Counted from the first letter of the stretch, positions 7,815-17,357 are shown. The stretch: 64,000 nt of DNA from Acidaminobacter sp964416305 (GCA_964416305.1 CAYQDM010000010.1:51577-115576); one strand, 5' to 3'. Numbers and translations: made by a program. Notes: generated by a model not told the origin, from the letters alone.

Positions 7815-8624
7815 ATGACTTCCTCTTATAAGAAGAAATTACTGAACGGAATTATTGCGGCAGCCATGCTCCTTTTGGCAGGTACAGCCTACGTCGCTTG
7901 GGAACGCGCTCAGGCTCAAAACAACTATGAGCGCCTGTCAGGGCAAAGAGCTGATCAACTGGCGCAGGAAGCTTCAGCGACTCTCCCTCCGGCGAGTTTA
8001 AGCGAGACTGACCCAACCGGTTCAGCCGAGGGCTCTTCAAGTTCTGAGTTCTCTTATTCATACAAAGAGAACATTAATAAAGAATGGCTGTCCATCAATC
8101 CGGACTTCTTAGGCTGGCTTCAAATCCCGGGTACCAACATTGATTATCCTTTCGTAAGAAGCAAGGATAACCAGGACTATCTCAAACGCGATTTCAACGG
8201 GAATTTCAACGAGGCGGGCACCTTGTTCATGGACTATAGAAACCTTGGCAATTTCAATGATCCCCACACGCTGATCTATGGTCATAATATGAAAAACAAA
8301 TCCATGTTTCAAAATTTGACCTATTATCAGGATGCTGAGTTCTTTTCTCAAAACCAGCTTATTCAGCTATCCGGACTGTATGAGACGAGAACCTACAAGA
8401 TTTTTTCCGTTTATGAGATTTCAGCGGATGATTACGTCTTCACACTCCAATTCGAAAACGATACCGAGTACCTGGCATACTTGAATGGCCTTGAAAACCT
8501 TTCCCTGCATCGTCAGGACTTTGTATTGAACGCCGACCAAAAACTTCTAACCTTGGTGACTTGCAGTTATGGCGTCAACAACGGGAGAACCATTGTACAT
8601 GCAGTGGAGATTACTGAAGAGTAA
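7815..8624 (+). CDS. srtB: Class B sortase
   Basis: About 269 residues: N-terminal membrane anchor (about 8-28), Ser/Pro-rich linker, then the sortase barrel. The catalytic His lies in LIYGHNMKN, the Cys in TLVTCSYG and the Arg in NNGRTIVHA. DPHTLIYGHN and the extra N-terminal helix are class B features. The ATG at 7815 is preferred over GTG 7806 because GAGGTGA is then 6 bases upstream. It probably anchors the adjacent IPKTG protein to peptidoglycan. A terminator follows. Confidence 0.9.
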   Translation: MTSSYKKKLLNGIIAAAMLLLAGTAYVAWERAQAQNNYERLSGQRADQLAQEASATLPPASLSETDPTGSAEGSSSSEFSYSYKENINKEWLSINPDFLGWLQIPGTNIDYPFVRSKDNQDYLKRDFNGNFNEAGTLFMDYRNLGNFNDPHTLIYGHNMKNKSMFQNLTYYQDAEFFSQNQLIQLSGLYETRTYKIFSVYEISADDYVFTLQFENDTEYLAYLNGLENLSLHRQDFVLNADQKLLTLVTCSYGVNNGRTIVHAVEITEE

Positions 8625-8655
8625 TGAGTAACAAGTAAAACACAAGAAATAGAGA

Positions 8656-8705
8656 AAAGCGGCACCGAACAGCTGAGAGTGATCTCTACTGTTTGATGCC
8701 GCTTT
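8656..8705 (+). terminator. Terminator of the sortase gene
   Basis: AAAGCGGCA (8656-8664) pairs with TGCCGCTTT (8697-8705), with AACAG/CTGTT extending the stem and TTTT-containing sequence after it. Confidence 0.7.
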
Positions 8706-8736
8706 ATCGTTTTAAGTTCAATGACAAGTGTCATGA

Positions 8737-9156
8737 TTATTGAAGCGCGATGCTGCCATTTTTGATTTTTTCAGACAGTGTTTTAACGTTTTCCTCGATC
8801 TTCTGGATGATTATCTTAAATTCATCATCACTTTTACCCGATGGATCATCAAGTCCCCAGTCCTCTTCATGCTGACTTGGAAGAAACGGACAAATCACGT
8901 TGCACCCCATCTTGATCACTATATCGACGTCGGGAATGTCTGTCAGAAGTTTTGGAGTCTGGGTTTCCTCCATATCAATTGAGTAAATCTCTTTAATCAA
9001 TCTTACAGCGTCCTGATTGATTTGAGGTCTCATTTCAGTGCCGGCTGAATAACTTTCAAAGACATCCGCTGCGAAGTGCTTCCCTAATGCTTCTGCCATC
9101 TGACTTCTGCATGAATTGTGGACACAAATGAAGGCGACTTTAGGTTTTCTGTTCAT
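8737..9156 (-). CDS. arsC: Arsenate reductase, low-molecular-weight phosphatase type
   Basis: 139 residues. CVHNSCRS is the CX5R phosphatase-like loop holding the nucleophilic Cys, and GLDDPSG carries the general-acid Asp. It reduces arsenate to arsenite for export by the neighbouring Acr3. AGGAGG precedes the ATG. Third gene of arsR-acr3-arsC. Confidence 0.9.
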   Translation of the reverse strand: MNRKPKVAFICVHNSCRSQMAEALGKHFAADVFESYSAGTEMRPQINQDAVRLIKEIYSIDMEETQTPKLLTDIPDVDIVIKMGCNVICPFLPSQHEEDWGLDDPSGKSDDEFKIIIQKIEENVKTLSEKIKNGSIALQ

Positions 9157-9223
9157 TATTTACCTCCTGGTATTATTGCCATATTAACACTCAAATAGGT
9201 TATAGTTTTAGAATTTACGAGCA

Positions 9224-10285
9224 CTAGGCTGTTTTTTTCTCTGGCGCAAACCAGTGTTTAGTATTATTTGCAATTTTGACGAGTGTCAACATAACCGGGA
9301 CTTCAACCAAGACACCCACGACGGTTGCAATTGTTGCGCCGGACTGGAGACCAAAGAGCGAGATCGCTACCGCCACCGCAAGTTCGAAGAAGTTGGAGGC
9401 GCCAATCATGCCCGCTGGTGCAGCGACATTATGGGGGAGTTTCCAAAACTTCGCCCAGAAATAGGCTATGAAGAAAATTAAGAAAGTTTGAAGGATCAAT
9501 GGGATCGCGATTAAAACAATATTGATTGGATTATCGACAATAATTTGTCCCTGGAAAGAGAAAATGATGATCAGGGTCAGTAATAATCCGGCAATTGTAA
9601 CGTTGCCAAATTTTGGAATATAAACTTTTTCGAAATACTCCAGGCCTTTATGCTTCGAAATAAACACCCTGGAGAACCAACCGGCACCCAGCGGAATGAC
9701 GACAAAGAGAACGACGGAAAGGAACAACGTCTCCCACGGCACAATGACATCGCTGATCCCAAGGAGGAAGGCGACAATCGGCACAAAGGCAACAAGGATG
9801 ATGAGGTCGTTCGTTGCAACCTGTACAAGCGTATAGGCAGGATTCCCCTTTGTCAGGTGGCTCCACACAAAGACCATAGCGGTACATGGCGCTGCGCCAA
9901 GGAGAACGGCGCCGGCCAAATATTCCTTCGCCAATTCGTCTGAAATCAGGCCATTGTAGAGCACATAAAAGAACAGTGAAGCTATGCCGAACATGGTAAA
10001 GGGTTTGATCAGCCAGTTGGTGACCCAGGTTATAATGAGACCTTTAGGATTTTCACCTACTTTTTTGATGCTGTGGAAGTCGACCTTGAGCATCATGGGA
10101 TAAATCATGAGCCAAATCAGGATCGCGACAGGAATGGACACGCTGGCATACTCAAACTTGCTCAGCCAGGCTGGAACCTGAGGTAAATAGACGCCAATCA
10201 ATATGCCTATGATCATGCAGGCCGCGACCCACACCGTCAAATACCTTTCAAAAAAACTGATGCCTTGGATTTGTTTCTTTTTCAC
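9224..10285 (-). CDS. acr3: Arsenite efflux permease, ACR3 family
   Basis: About 353 residues with ten predicted membrane helices. GAAPCTAMVFVWSHLTKG carries the conserved ACR3 Cys, and NPINIVLIAIPL and GASNFFELAVAVAISLFG are typical. It exports arsenite from the cytoplasm. The start is GTG at 10285, with GGGAGG upstream; an earlier GTG (10312) overlaps that ribosome site. It lies 33 bp after arsR. Confidence 0.93.
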   Translation of the reverse strand: MKKKQIQGISFFERYLTVWVAACMIIGILIGVYLPQVPAWLSKFEYASVSIPVAILIWLMIYPMMLKVDFHSIKKVGENPKGLIITWVTNWLIKPFTMFGIASLFFYVLYNGLISDELAKEYLAGAVLLGAAPCTAMVFVWSHLTKGNPAYTLVQVATNDLIILVAFVPIVAFLLGISDVIVPWETLFLSVVLFVVIPLGAGWFSRVFISKHKGLEYFEKVYIPKFGNVTIAGLLLTLIIIFSFQGQIIVDNPINIVLIAIPLILQTFLIFFIAYFWAKFWKLPHNVAAPAGMIGASNFFELAVAVAISLFGLQSGATIATVVGVLVEVPVMLTLVKIANNTKHWFAPEKKTA

Positions 10286-10318
10286 TTGTTTAACCTCCCT
10301 GCAGTTAAGCACACTTTT

Positions 10319-10711
10319 TTAGTTGCTGCTTAAGTGACTTAAAATATAATTTTCGACTTTGCTTTTATCGCTCGTGATATCCTGACAATTTAAGCTGCTT
10401 TTTTTGTACACGTCACATTTCTCGAGATCCTGGATGAAAGGCGGCTCTTTTTTAAAACCTTCTCTCAAATAATTGGCCAACTGACCATGGTCGTTGAGAA
10501 ACCTGTCATCAGCTTTGTAATGGACCCATTGACCATCTTTTGAACCTGTAATAATCTTTTCTTTTCTAAGTACACTTAAGTGTCTTGATACGTTCGACTG
10601 ACTGAGACCCAGGACGACTTCGATTTCGCAGACACACAGCTCGTAATGCATTAGGAGATTCAATAGTCTCAATCTGTTCTCGTCACACAAGCTTTTAAAA
10701 ATCGCCAGCAT
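10319..10711 (-). CDS. arsR: ArsR family metalloregulator
   Basis: 130 residues. The winged HTH contains LGLSQSNVSRHLSVLRKEKII, and ELCVCEIE is the As(III)-binding CxC box of classical ArsR repressors. The C-terminal extension holds two more Cys (KCDVY, LNCQD). It represses the ars operon until arsenite binds. The probable operator lies upstream at 10767-10794. Confidence 0.92.
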   Translation of the reverse strand: MLAIFKSLCDENRLRLLNLLMHYELCVCEIEVVLGLSQSNVSRHLSVLRKEKIITGSKDGQWVHYKADDRFLNDHGQLANYLREGFKKEPPFIQDLEKCDVYKKSSLNCQDITSDKSKVENYILSHLSSN

Positions 10712-10766
10712 TGAATAATGTCACCTGCCCTTCGTTCCATTTATAGTTAGTCCCAATTATAAGTTC

Positions 10767-10794
10767 ATATGATTATATTTGAATTCAATCATAT
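10767..10794. promoter_or_regulatory. ArsR operator
   Basis: A perfect inverted repeat ATATGATT (10767-10774) and AATCATAT (10787-10794), with TTGAATTCAA between and overlapping, sits about 55-85 bp upstream of arsR. A TATAAT (10777-10772, minus strand) inside it could be the -10 box. Confidence 0.6.
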
Positions 10795-10882
10795 AATAGC
10801 ATGAGAAATGGATAAACTCAAGTAATGACAATGTAAAACTTATGTTAAATACTTCAAAACCGTGAGTGCCGGGCACCAAAAA

Positions 10883-10927
10883 AGAAACTTGGTGTCAGCG
10901 GCTTGCGCCTATCTACCCCAAGTTTCT
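10883..10927. repeat. Dispersed intergenic hairpin repeat (copy a)
   Basis: GAAACTTGG at 10884-10892 pairs with CCAAGTTTC at 10918-10926. The interior GTGTCAGCGGCTTGCGCCTAT matches, in the opposite sense, the interior of copies near 11.4 and 20.8 kb. It lies just past the end of the YjbQ gene and could act as its terminator. Confidence 0.7.
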
Positions 10928-10931
10928 CCTA

Positions 10932-11348
10932 TTACTCCCCTATGATCTTCACCAATACCCGCTTATTCTGTTTGCCGTCAAATTCCCCGTAAAAGACTTG
11001 CTCCCAGGGTCCAAGATCCAGCTTGCCTGCCGTCACCGCGACCACAACTTCACGTCCCATGATGGTGCGCTTGAGGTGAGCATCGGCATTATCTTCGTAG
11101 CCGTTGTGGTCGTATTGATCGTAGGGCTTCTCTGGTGCCAGTTTTTCCAGCCAGCGTTCGAAGTCCCTGTGGAGGCCGCCTTCGTCATCATTGATAAAGA
11201 CGCTGGCTGTAATGTGCATAGCGTTGCACAGCAGCAAGCCCTCTTGAATTCCGCTGTCCTTTAGGCAGCGCTGGAGCTCTCCGGTGATATTCACAAACCC
11301 CCTGCGGGTAGACAGGTTGAACCACAGCTCTTTTCTGAAATGTTTCAC
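10932..11348 (-). CDS. YjbQ/UPF0047 family protein (secondary thiamine-phosphate synthase-like)
   Basis: 138-residue one-domain protein with CNAMHITASVFINDDE and EDNADAHLKRTIMGREV, the conserved YjbQ His/Asn motifs. Some members have weak thiamine-phosphate synthase activity in vitro; the physiological role is unsettled. GTG start with GGAGG nine bases upstream. It is flanked on both sides by the dispersed GAAACTCGG repeat. Confidence 0.85.
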   Translation of the reverse strand: MKHFRKELWFNLSTRRGFVNITGELQRCLKDSGIQEGLLLCNAMHITASVFINDDEGGLHRDFERWLEKLAPEKPYDQYDHNGYEDNADAHLKRTIMGREVVVAVTAGKLDLGPWEQVFYGEFDGKQNKRVLVKIIGE

Positions 11349-11377
11349 TCTATGACCTCCAGTCTATTGGGAAGGAA

Positions 11378-11465
11378 GAAACTCGGTGTCGATGAAACTC
11401 GGGGTCAATAGGCGCCAGCCGCTGACACCGAGTTTCATTTGGAAGGAACTTGGTGTCAGACACCA
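11378..11465. repeat. Dispersed intergenic hairpin repeat (copy b)
   Basis: Two tandem GAAACTCGG half-units followed by GGTCAATAGGCGCCAGCCGCTGACACCGAGTTTC sense sequence, then another GGAACTTGGTGTCAGACACC unit. The stem GAAACTCGG/CCGAGTTTC encloses the conserved core. Confidence 0.75.
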
Positions 11466-11506
11466 TCCTCTATCGATAGGCGTATCGACCCCGTCTGCTG
11501 CCAATC

Positions 11507-13456
11507 TCAGCTCTCCCGCTTATTCCGCTCAATCTCCTCATATCGCTCGTTAAGATAGGTCCAGCGCTCGATGGCCTCATCCAGGCGCTGCTCGAGGGCT
11601 GACTTTTCCAAAGTCAAACGCCCAAGAGCTTCGAAATCTGACGATGCTGCCAGCATCTGTTCTTCCAGCCCCTGCAGCTCAGCCTCCAGCCCTGCGATGA
11701 CGGAATCAATCTGATCGAACTCCCTCTGTTCCTGGTACGAAAACTTCAGAGGTTTGGATTTTGTGTCATTGTTGGGGGTGGGGGGGGTTGATTTGGTGAC
11801 CATCGGCCCACCGGATTTTTTTACGTTTTTTTCTTTTTGAAGTGCCTCTTCCTCTTGGGCCTGGCGGTCCATAAACTGCCTGTAATCCGTATAGTCGCCA
11901 GCCAGTTGTCTGACGCGGCCGTCACCTTCAAAGGAGAAGATGCTGGTCACAATGCGGTCGAGGAAATAGCGGTCATGGGAGACCACCATGACGGCGCCCG
12001 GGAATTCGTCCAGGTAATCCTCCAGGATCCCGAGGGTCTGGATGTCCAGGTCGTTGGTGGGCTCGTCCAGCATCAGGACGTTGGGGGCACTCATGAGGAT
12101 TCTGAGGAGGTACAGACGACGCTTCTCGCCGCCGGACAGCTTGGAAATGGGCGTCCACTGGGCACCTGGCGGGAATAGGAAGCGCTCCAGCATTTGAGAG
12201 GCGCTTTTGATGCCATCGTTGGTAGTGATGAATTCCGCCTGCTCACGGATGTATTCAATGACCCGGAGCTGTGTGTCCATGTCTTCGTTTTCCTGAGAAA
12301 AATATCCAATTTTCACCGTATCCCCTATAGAAACCTTGCCATGATCCGGCATCAGCCGGCCGGCTGCGATCTTCATCAGGGTGGACTTGCCTATGCCGTT
12401 TGGCCCAATAATACCAATGCGGTCATCTCTCAACAGCGTGTAGGTGAAGTCTTGAATCACCGTCATGTGGCCATAAGCCTTACTGACGCGGTCCATCTCA
12501 ATGATTTTCTTGCCAAGCCTCGAAAAGCTGACCTGCATCTCTACATTGCCGCCGCCGTCCGGGCCGCGCTGGGCTGTCAGCTGTTCGAACCGCTCAATGC
12601 GGGCCTTTTGCTTGGTGGATCTGGCCCGGGCACCCCGCTGGATCCATTCCAGCTCCGTCCGGATCAGGCTCTGGCGCTTGCGTTCTGAAGCCTGCGCCAT
12701 GTCCTCCCGCTGGGCTTTGAGCTCCAGATAACCGGCGTAATTGGACTGGTAACTGTAAAGATTTCCATCCTCCAGCTCGAGGATCCGGTTTGAAATGCGG
12801 TCCAGCAGATACCGGTCGTGGGTCACCATCAGGAGCGCGCCCCTACGCTTCAGGAGATACTTCTCCAGCCAGTCCACGGTATCGTTGTCAATGTGGTTGG
12901 TCGGCTCGTCCAGGATCAACAGATCCGCAGGGCTGATCAGCACGCTGGCCATGGCCACGCGCTTTCGCTGACCGCCAGACAGCGTCGCCACGTCCGCCTG
13001 GAAGGAGGTGATCCCCAGCTGCGTCAGAATGTTCTTTGCCTCGGCCTCCGTGGTCCAGGCCTCCATGTGGTCCATCTTCTGGCTGAGGGCGATCAGGTTT
13101 TTTTCCCTCTGGACATCACCCGGATGCGCGTGAACGTCTTCAAGGGCCTGCTCGTAGTCGCGGATCAGCCTCATCACCGGCGAATGTCCTTTAAAGACCT
13201 GCTCCAGCACTGTTGTCCCCGGCTCGAATTCCGGGCTCTGAGGCAGATATTCCACCTTCATGCCACTGCCGATGGTCACCTTCCCACCATCCGGCCCCTC
13301 CACACCCGCAATCACCTTCAAAAACGTGGACTTCCCTGTCCCATTGATGCCGATCAGAGCAATTCGCTCCCCTTCATTGATGGCAACAGAAACGTCCTGA
13401 AGCAGTCGTTTTTCGCTGTAGCTCTTTGTAATTTTATCTGCAATTAGAATATTCAT
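11507..13456 (-). CDS. ABC-F family ATPase
   Basis: About 649 residues with two ABC domains and no membrane segments. Walker A GINGTGKST and GPNGIGKST; signatures LSGGQRKRVAMA and LSGGEKRRLYLL; Walker B LLILDEPTNHID and VLMLDEPTNDLD. The inter-domain linker is Arg-rich and the C-terminal 90 residues form a coiled coil as in Uup/YdiF. Such proteins act on the ribosome. I chose ATG 13456 (MNILIADK) by family; an upstream ATG at 13492 cannot be excluded. A G-rich run (11777-11787) lies in the linker region. Confidence 0.9.
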   Translation of the reverse strand: MNILIADKITKSYSEKRLLQDVSVAINEGERIALIGINGTGKSTFLKVIAGVEGPDGGKVTIGSGMKVEYLPQSPEFEPGTTVLEQVFKGHSPVMRLIRDYEQALEDVHAHPGDVQREKNLIALSQKMDHMEAWTTEAEAKNILTQLGITSFQADVATLSGGQRKRVAMASVLISPADLLILDEPTNHIDNDTVDWLEKYLLKRRGALLMVTHDRYLLDRISNRILELEDGNLYSYQSNYAGYLELKAQREDMAQASERKRQSLIRTELEWIQRGARARSTKQKARIERFEQLTAQRGPDGGGNVEMQVSFSRLGKKIIEMDRVSKAYGHMTVIQDFTYTLLRDDRIGIIGPNGIGKSTLMKIAAGRLMPDHGKVSIGDTVKIGYFSQENEDMDTQLRVIEYIREQAEFITTNDGIKSASQMLERFLFPPGAQWTPISKLSGGEKRRLYLLRILMSAPNVLMLDEPTNDLDIQTLGILEDYLDEFPGAVMVVSHDRYFLDRIVTSIFSFEGDGRVRQLAGDYTDYRQFMDRQAQEEEALQKEKNVKKSGGPMVTKSTPPTPNNDTKSKPLKFSYQEQREFDQIDSVIAGLEAELQGLEEQMLAASSDFEALGRLTLEKSALEQRLDEAIERWTYLNERYEEIERNKRES

Positions 13457-13604
13457 AATTTGTCGGGCGCTCCTTCGTTGGAAGTTCATCATTATATTTT
13501 ACCACGTTTGAGGGAGGACGAGGAAGGAAAATGGAAGGGGAAGGACGATAGAAGCAAGCCGCTGTGGCTCGCGCCTCCCCCCCCTTTTCCATTTCCCTTG
13601 AATT

Positions 13605-13641
13605 AAAAAGTCGGAAGCGGGCCACGGCCTACTTCCGACTT
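13605..13641 (-). terminator. Terminator of the SLH-inhibitor gene
   Basis: On the minus strand AAGTCGGAAG and CTTCCGACTT form a 10-bp stem followed by TTTTTAATT. It lies 33 bp past the stop codon. Confidence 0.75.
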
Positions 13642-13673
13642 CCTTTCTTACATTTACAGTTCTGCGCCCGGTG

Positions 13674-14900
13674 TCACTTAATCCTTCTGACACTTTCCAG
13701 CAAACCGGTTTCACCGACATTGACGGCATAAACTCTCGTTTCAACCGCCGTTTCAGGTGCTTCCCACGGTCTGTAGTACTGGAAGGTCAAACGGACGCAG
13801 CCACCTGCAACGACCTTAAACGTCCAGGTGTGTGTACCGCCTGCGCCGACAACATTTTCAGAAGTTGGTGCATTGACAAAGGCGTCGGTGTCCAGGGCCA
13901 GGATGCCTTCCGGCGCCATGGTGAACGCCCAGCTGTAGCCAGTGGTAGGATTCTCATCCAACGTCAGAGTCAGGGATTTCAAGGATTCCGCCACAACCCA
14001 TTCTGAAGGCATGACGTCAAGCGTCTGGATGACATTCATCAGCATGGCGGCTGCCTCAGCTCTGGTGACGAGTCGATCAGGTTCAAACTTGCCACTGTCG
14101 CCGGCCATAAGACCCAGATTCCAGAGAGAGAGGATGTAACCGCGACCATCGGCAGGGATTTTTTCATAGTCGCTAAATGGCGGTGCTAAACCCGGACCCG
14201 GACCCTCAGATTTCTGGAGCTCCAGTGCTTTGGCAAGCATGACCGCCAGCTGGTAACGGTTCAGCGGTGTCTGGCTGTAGGTCTGGCTCTGGTTCATGAT
14301 GCGAAGTGCCGTCTGATCGCGGAGGGCTTCCCTCGCCCATACCGGAATGATGGACCAGTCTATGTCCATATCCAGCGCAGTGTAGGGCTCGATGCCTTTA
14401 AGATCCCGAACCAGATGGCTGGTCATAAGTACGCCTTCGAGGCCGGTGATGTGCCCCTGGGGTTGAAAAGTTCCATTCGGATAACCGTTCACGAGGCCCC
14501 ATAGGAAGGCCCAGCGAATGTGGTCTTTCGCCCAGTGCATCTCGATGTCGGAAAAGCAAAGGCGATACTGGTTGGTATTGGTGGACTGAGTTTGCGCCAG
14601 TGTCCTGAGTGCGGTTTCCAGCCGCTCCTGCAACTGCAGCTGTGCTTCGTTGCTGAGCTGCAGCTGTTCTCTGAGCTGACTTCTAAGGAGGAGCTGTTCC
14701 TCCGTCATAAGTTGAACGCGATCCTGATCGCGCAGTTGAATCATGGGTTGGGTACCACCGTCCATCATATCCTGCATCCGTTCACGGTCCTGCACTGCGC
14801 CGCTCATGGCCGTTGTATCTGCGGCAAAGACAGGCGCTTGGGCTGCCATGATTGTGAGTACCAGTGATAGGATCAGAAATAGACATAATAATTTACGCAT
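13674..14900 (-). CDS. SLH-domain surface protein with C-terminal chagasin-type (I42) protease-inhibitor domain
   Basis: About 408 residues. Signal peptide (1-26), a Gln/Arg/Leu-rich helical segment (45-95), three SLH-like repeats (about 110-310, FSDIEMHWAKDHIRWA first) that bind secondary cell-wall polymer, then about 320-405 with NPTTGYSW, GAGGTHTWTF and YYRPWE. These are the loops by which chagasin/ICP (MEROPS I42) blocks papain-like proteases. ATG 14900 is chosen because GGAGG precedes it and it gives a clean signal peptide. It is likely a wall-bound cysteine-protease inhibitor; activity is inferred. Confidence 0.85.
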   Translation of the reverse strand: MRKLLCLFLILSLVLTIMAAQAPVFAADTTAMSGAVQDRERMQDMMDGGTQPMIQLRDQDRVQLMTEEQLLLRSQLREQLQLSNEAQLQLQERLETALRTLAQTQSTNTNQYRLCFSDIEMHWAKDHIRWAFLWGLVNGYPNGTFQPQGHITGLEGVLMTSHLVRDLKGIEPYTALDMDIDWSIIPVWAREALRDQTALRIMNQSQTYSQTPLNRYQLAVMLAKALELQKSEGPGPGLAPPFSDYEKIPADGRGYILSLWNLGLMAGDSGKFEPDRLVTRAEAAAMLMNVIQTLDVMPSEWVVAESLKSLTLTLDENPTTGYSWAFTMAPEGILALDTDAFVNAPTSENVVGAGGTHTWTFKVVAGGCVRLTFQYYRPWEAPETAVETRVYAVNVGETGLLESVRRIK

Positions 14901-15001
14901 GTTGTTCCCCTCCATGTCAGTTATTCCTCGAGTTGGGTTTGAGATCGAGAAGGATCCAAGTCGGCTGCACATCATATATACCCATTTCAAAGAATAAATA
15001 C

Positions 15002-15042
15002 CCGTTTTGCCGATGGTCGCGCGGTCCACCATCGGCTAAAAT
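15002..15042 (-). terminator. Hairpin of paired GCCGATGGT/ACCATCGGC motifs
   Basis: TTTTGCCGATGGT (15005-15017) faces ACCATCGGCTAAAA (15028-15041). It lies downstream of the 15102-15986 gene and is a likely terminator for it. It is one of five inverted pairs of the over-represented 9-mer. Confidence 0.65.
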
Positions 15043-15101
15043 TCTCTGGAATTGGGTATAAATAATAATGCTCAATAGGATCTGACTTCTGGGCGTAACC
15101 T

Positions 15102-15986
15102 CTATTTCTCTGAAGTAAACAGCACTATACCATTTGAATCGAGAATGGTAATCCGTTCGCCCTGACCATAATCCCCATTAAAGCCATTGGAAGGATCCAG
15201 ATAAAAGCCGTTGACATAATGATTGTAGATCAGTCCATTGACGTCTTCCATCACGGCCATCAGCTCGTAGCTCTGACCTTTTTCGATGGTAATCTCCTCA
15301 TTCAGTGGGACCATTATGTCCATGTTCAACGCCGTCTCATGGCTTTTAACCGGCACGCCGTCCAGCAGCTCCACGAGCTTGACGCTTTTAACGTCTGTCT
15401 TGTATTTGTTTGGATCGAGCGCAATGTGGACGTCACCCTGAAGACGCCATTTATTGGTGTTTGGTGAATTTGAAATTTGCCCGTTGTAGCTGGCACCCAT
15501 GTTTGGGAGATAGTCGTAACGAAGCGGGCCATATATGGTCAGGTTCTCGAGTTCTGTTTCATCACCATGTTCAAAGACGATTGTGGGATGAAGTTCCTCA
15601 AATACGGACACCTCAACAGTGCCTATAAGGGCGTAGCTGGAACCGGGTGTCATAATTGCTTCCTGGCCATTGATGATCAGCTTGGCAATGGTTCCGTCCT
15701 GAATCCGCTTAGGTGTGACGGTGACGCGGACAGGCACTTTGAAGGTATCGGGATCCATGTCACCAAAGTCCAGTTCGTGGGAAGACAGCAGACTGGCCTG
15801 CTCATTGAGTTGTTGCTCGATAGTGTACGGGATGCCGTTAATCTGGGAATCCATACCCTGTAATTGGGACTGCATCTGATTTCCCAGCTGGAACAGATCA
15901 CGGTTCAAACTGCCAATTTTTAAGATTGCATAAGCGTTCAGGAGCAGGGATAGGATGAGCAGCAGGGATATATGCTTTGTCTTCAT
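15102..15986 (-). CDS. Secreted or membrane-anchored protein of unknown function
   Basis: 294 residues: an N-terminal hydrophobic segment (6-26, no lipobox), a heptad-like helical region (28-70) and a beta-rich extracellular region with no recognised motif. No catalytic signature is visible. The gene stands alone on the minus strand, divergent from the gluzincin lipoprotein gene. I do not recognise the family. Confidence 0.7.
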   Translation of the reverse strand: MKTKHISLLLILSLLLNAYAILKIGSLNRDLFQLGNQMQSQLQGMDSQINGIPYTIEQQLNEQASLLSSHELDFGDMDPDTFKVPVRVTVTPKRIQDGTIAKLIINGQEAIMTPGSSYALIGTVEVSVFEELHPTIVFEHGDETELENLTIYGPLRYDYLPNMGASYNGQISNSPNTNKWRLQGDVHIALDPNKYKTDVKSVKLVELLDGVPVKSHETALNMDIMVPLNEEITIEKGQSYELMAVMEDVNGLIYNHYVNGFYLDPSNGFNGDYGQGERITILDSNGIVLFTSEK

Positions 15987-16106
15987 GGTCTGCGTAACCT
16001 CCAGCGAATTCTTTCAATATTTTTGATGGATGTGGTCATTGAAAAGCGACACTTCTTTCACTTTACCCTTTTGTTAATGCGTTAACGCAGTTGTGGGGGG
16101 ATTTTT

Positions 16107-17330
16107 ATGAACATGTCATTTCGATTTTCAATTAGAGTTGGATGCGCTGTGATTCTTTTTGTTTTACTTCTGTTTAGTTTTATGGGCTGCGGTGATCGTG
16201 CGCATGAGTCTGAACTTGAACCTAATGCTGATGCTGGTGCTGCAATGCCTGTTGGTCTGACATTGGAAGAGCAAGAAGTGTTCAAGGCAGTAGACGCGGT
16301 CCTTGAATTACAGGAAGACAGCGTTCGCGCAAAGGACAGCGACTTATACTTGTCCACCATTGATGGCAGTAATATGACTTATATGAATGAATCAAACTAT
16401 CTTGCTCACCGGCTGGCTTATGCTGAAATTTCCAACTTCAATATGGAACTCCTCGGGATCAGCCTTGAGGATGACGGAAGCGCCATAGCCGAGATCCAGC
16501 AGAGCTACAGACTAAACAATCAGCTCAACACCGTTGCCTACCGTGAACGCTTTGTAAAGTCCGGCGCGTCTTGGCTGGATCATGATGTCGCGTTTGAAGA
16601 AAAAGAGATTGGCATCATAAAAGTGTTTTATATGCCAGAAGTTGGCAATCCGCAAGGCTTTATTGATCTTATTGAAAAAAGTCTTGAAAATGTCGATGAA
16701 ACTTTCCCTGATTCGCTGACCGAAAATCTTGAAATCAAGCTATACAGTGACAGAGAGCTGCTGCGTCAAAAGACAGATCTTGGAATCGCCTGGCTCTTCA
16801 CCGGCTGGGCGGAAGAAGGCCATGCCATTAAAGCGTTTACCGGACGCGAGCCTGAATACAACTACGAGGCACTGTTTACCCATGAGCTGATTCATAAATT
16901 GACCATTTCAGTGTCCAAAGGAAATATGCCCATCTGGTTTGCAGAGGGACTGGCAATCCATTACGGTACCTTTAAAGTCAATGGGTCTACCTATATGGAT
17001 GATGGCATGGTGTCTATGGATGACATTAAAATTTCAGTAAGAGATTTATCTGAAACGCATCTAGAGCTTCTCACCGATCAGACCGACATCCTCACCTATT
17101 ATGCGACCGCAGGTATGGTGGTCCGTTATCTCGCAGAAACCTATGGCGATGATCAGGTATTCGCGCTTTATCAAGCCCTGGGCAGCTATCCCCAAAACGA
17201 TATCGCTTCCGATCCCGCATGGGGACAACATGCCGACGAACGCTTACAAGCCGTTTTTCAAGAAATCTTAAATCTCGATATGACTGAGCTCAGCGATGGC
17301 TACCTCCAGTGGCTTGACCTTCAAAGTTAA
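16107..17330 (+). CDS. Lipoprotein gluzincin metallopeptidase (peptidase MA-like)
   Basis: 407 residues. Signal peptide ending in the lipobox SFMGC, so lipid-anchored. An NTF2-like region occupies about 55-180. The zinc motif is HELIH (about residue 256) with the third ligand Glu in WFAEGLAIHYG some 20 residues later, the gluzincin pattern. It is an extracellular protease of unknown target. The ATG lies behind GGGGGG; a second ATG two codons on is possible. A GTTAATGCGTTAAC palindrome lies 16 bp upstream. Confidence 0.85.
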   Translation: MNMSFRFSIRVGCAVILFVLLLFSFMGCGDRAHESELEPNADAGAAMPVGLTLEEQEVFKAVDAVLELQEDSVRAKDSDLYLSTIDGSNMTYMNESNYLAHRLAYAEISNFNMELLGISLEDDGSAIAEIQQSYRLNNQLNTVAYRERFVKSGASWLDHDVAFEEKEIGIIKVFYMPEVGNPQGFIDLIEKSLENVDETFPDSLTENLEIKLYSDRELLRQKTDLGIAWLFTGWAEEGHAIKAFTGREPEYNYEALFTHELIHKLTISVSKGNMPIWFAEGLAIHYGTFKVNGSTYMDDGMVSMDDIKISVRDLSETHLELLTDQTDILTYYATAGMVVRYLAETYGDDQVFALYQALGSYPQNDIASDPAWGQHADERLQAVFQEILNLDMTELSDGYLQWLDLQS

Positions 17331-17357
17331 ACTTCAGCACGCCCGCAGCTCCGGTAC

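Noticed and set aside
12818..13447. 209-codon plus-strand frame inside the ABC-F gene
   Set aside because: Antisense to a clear ABC domain with intact Walker motifs; no start signals.
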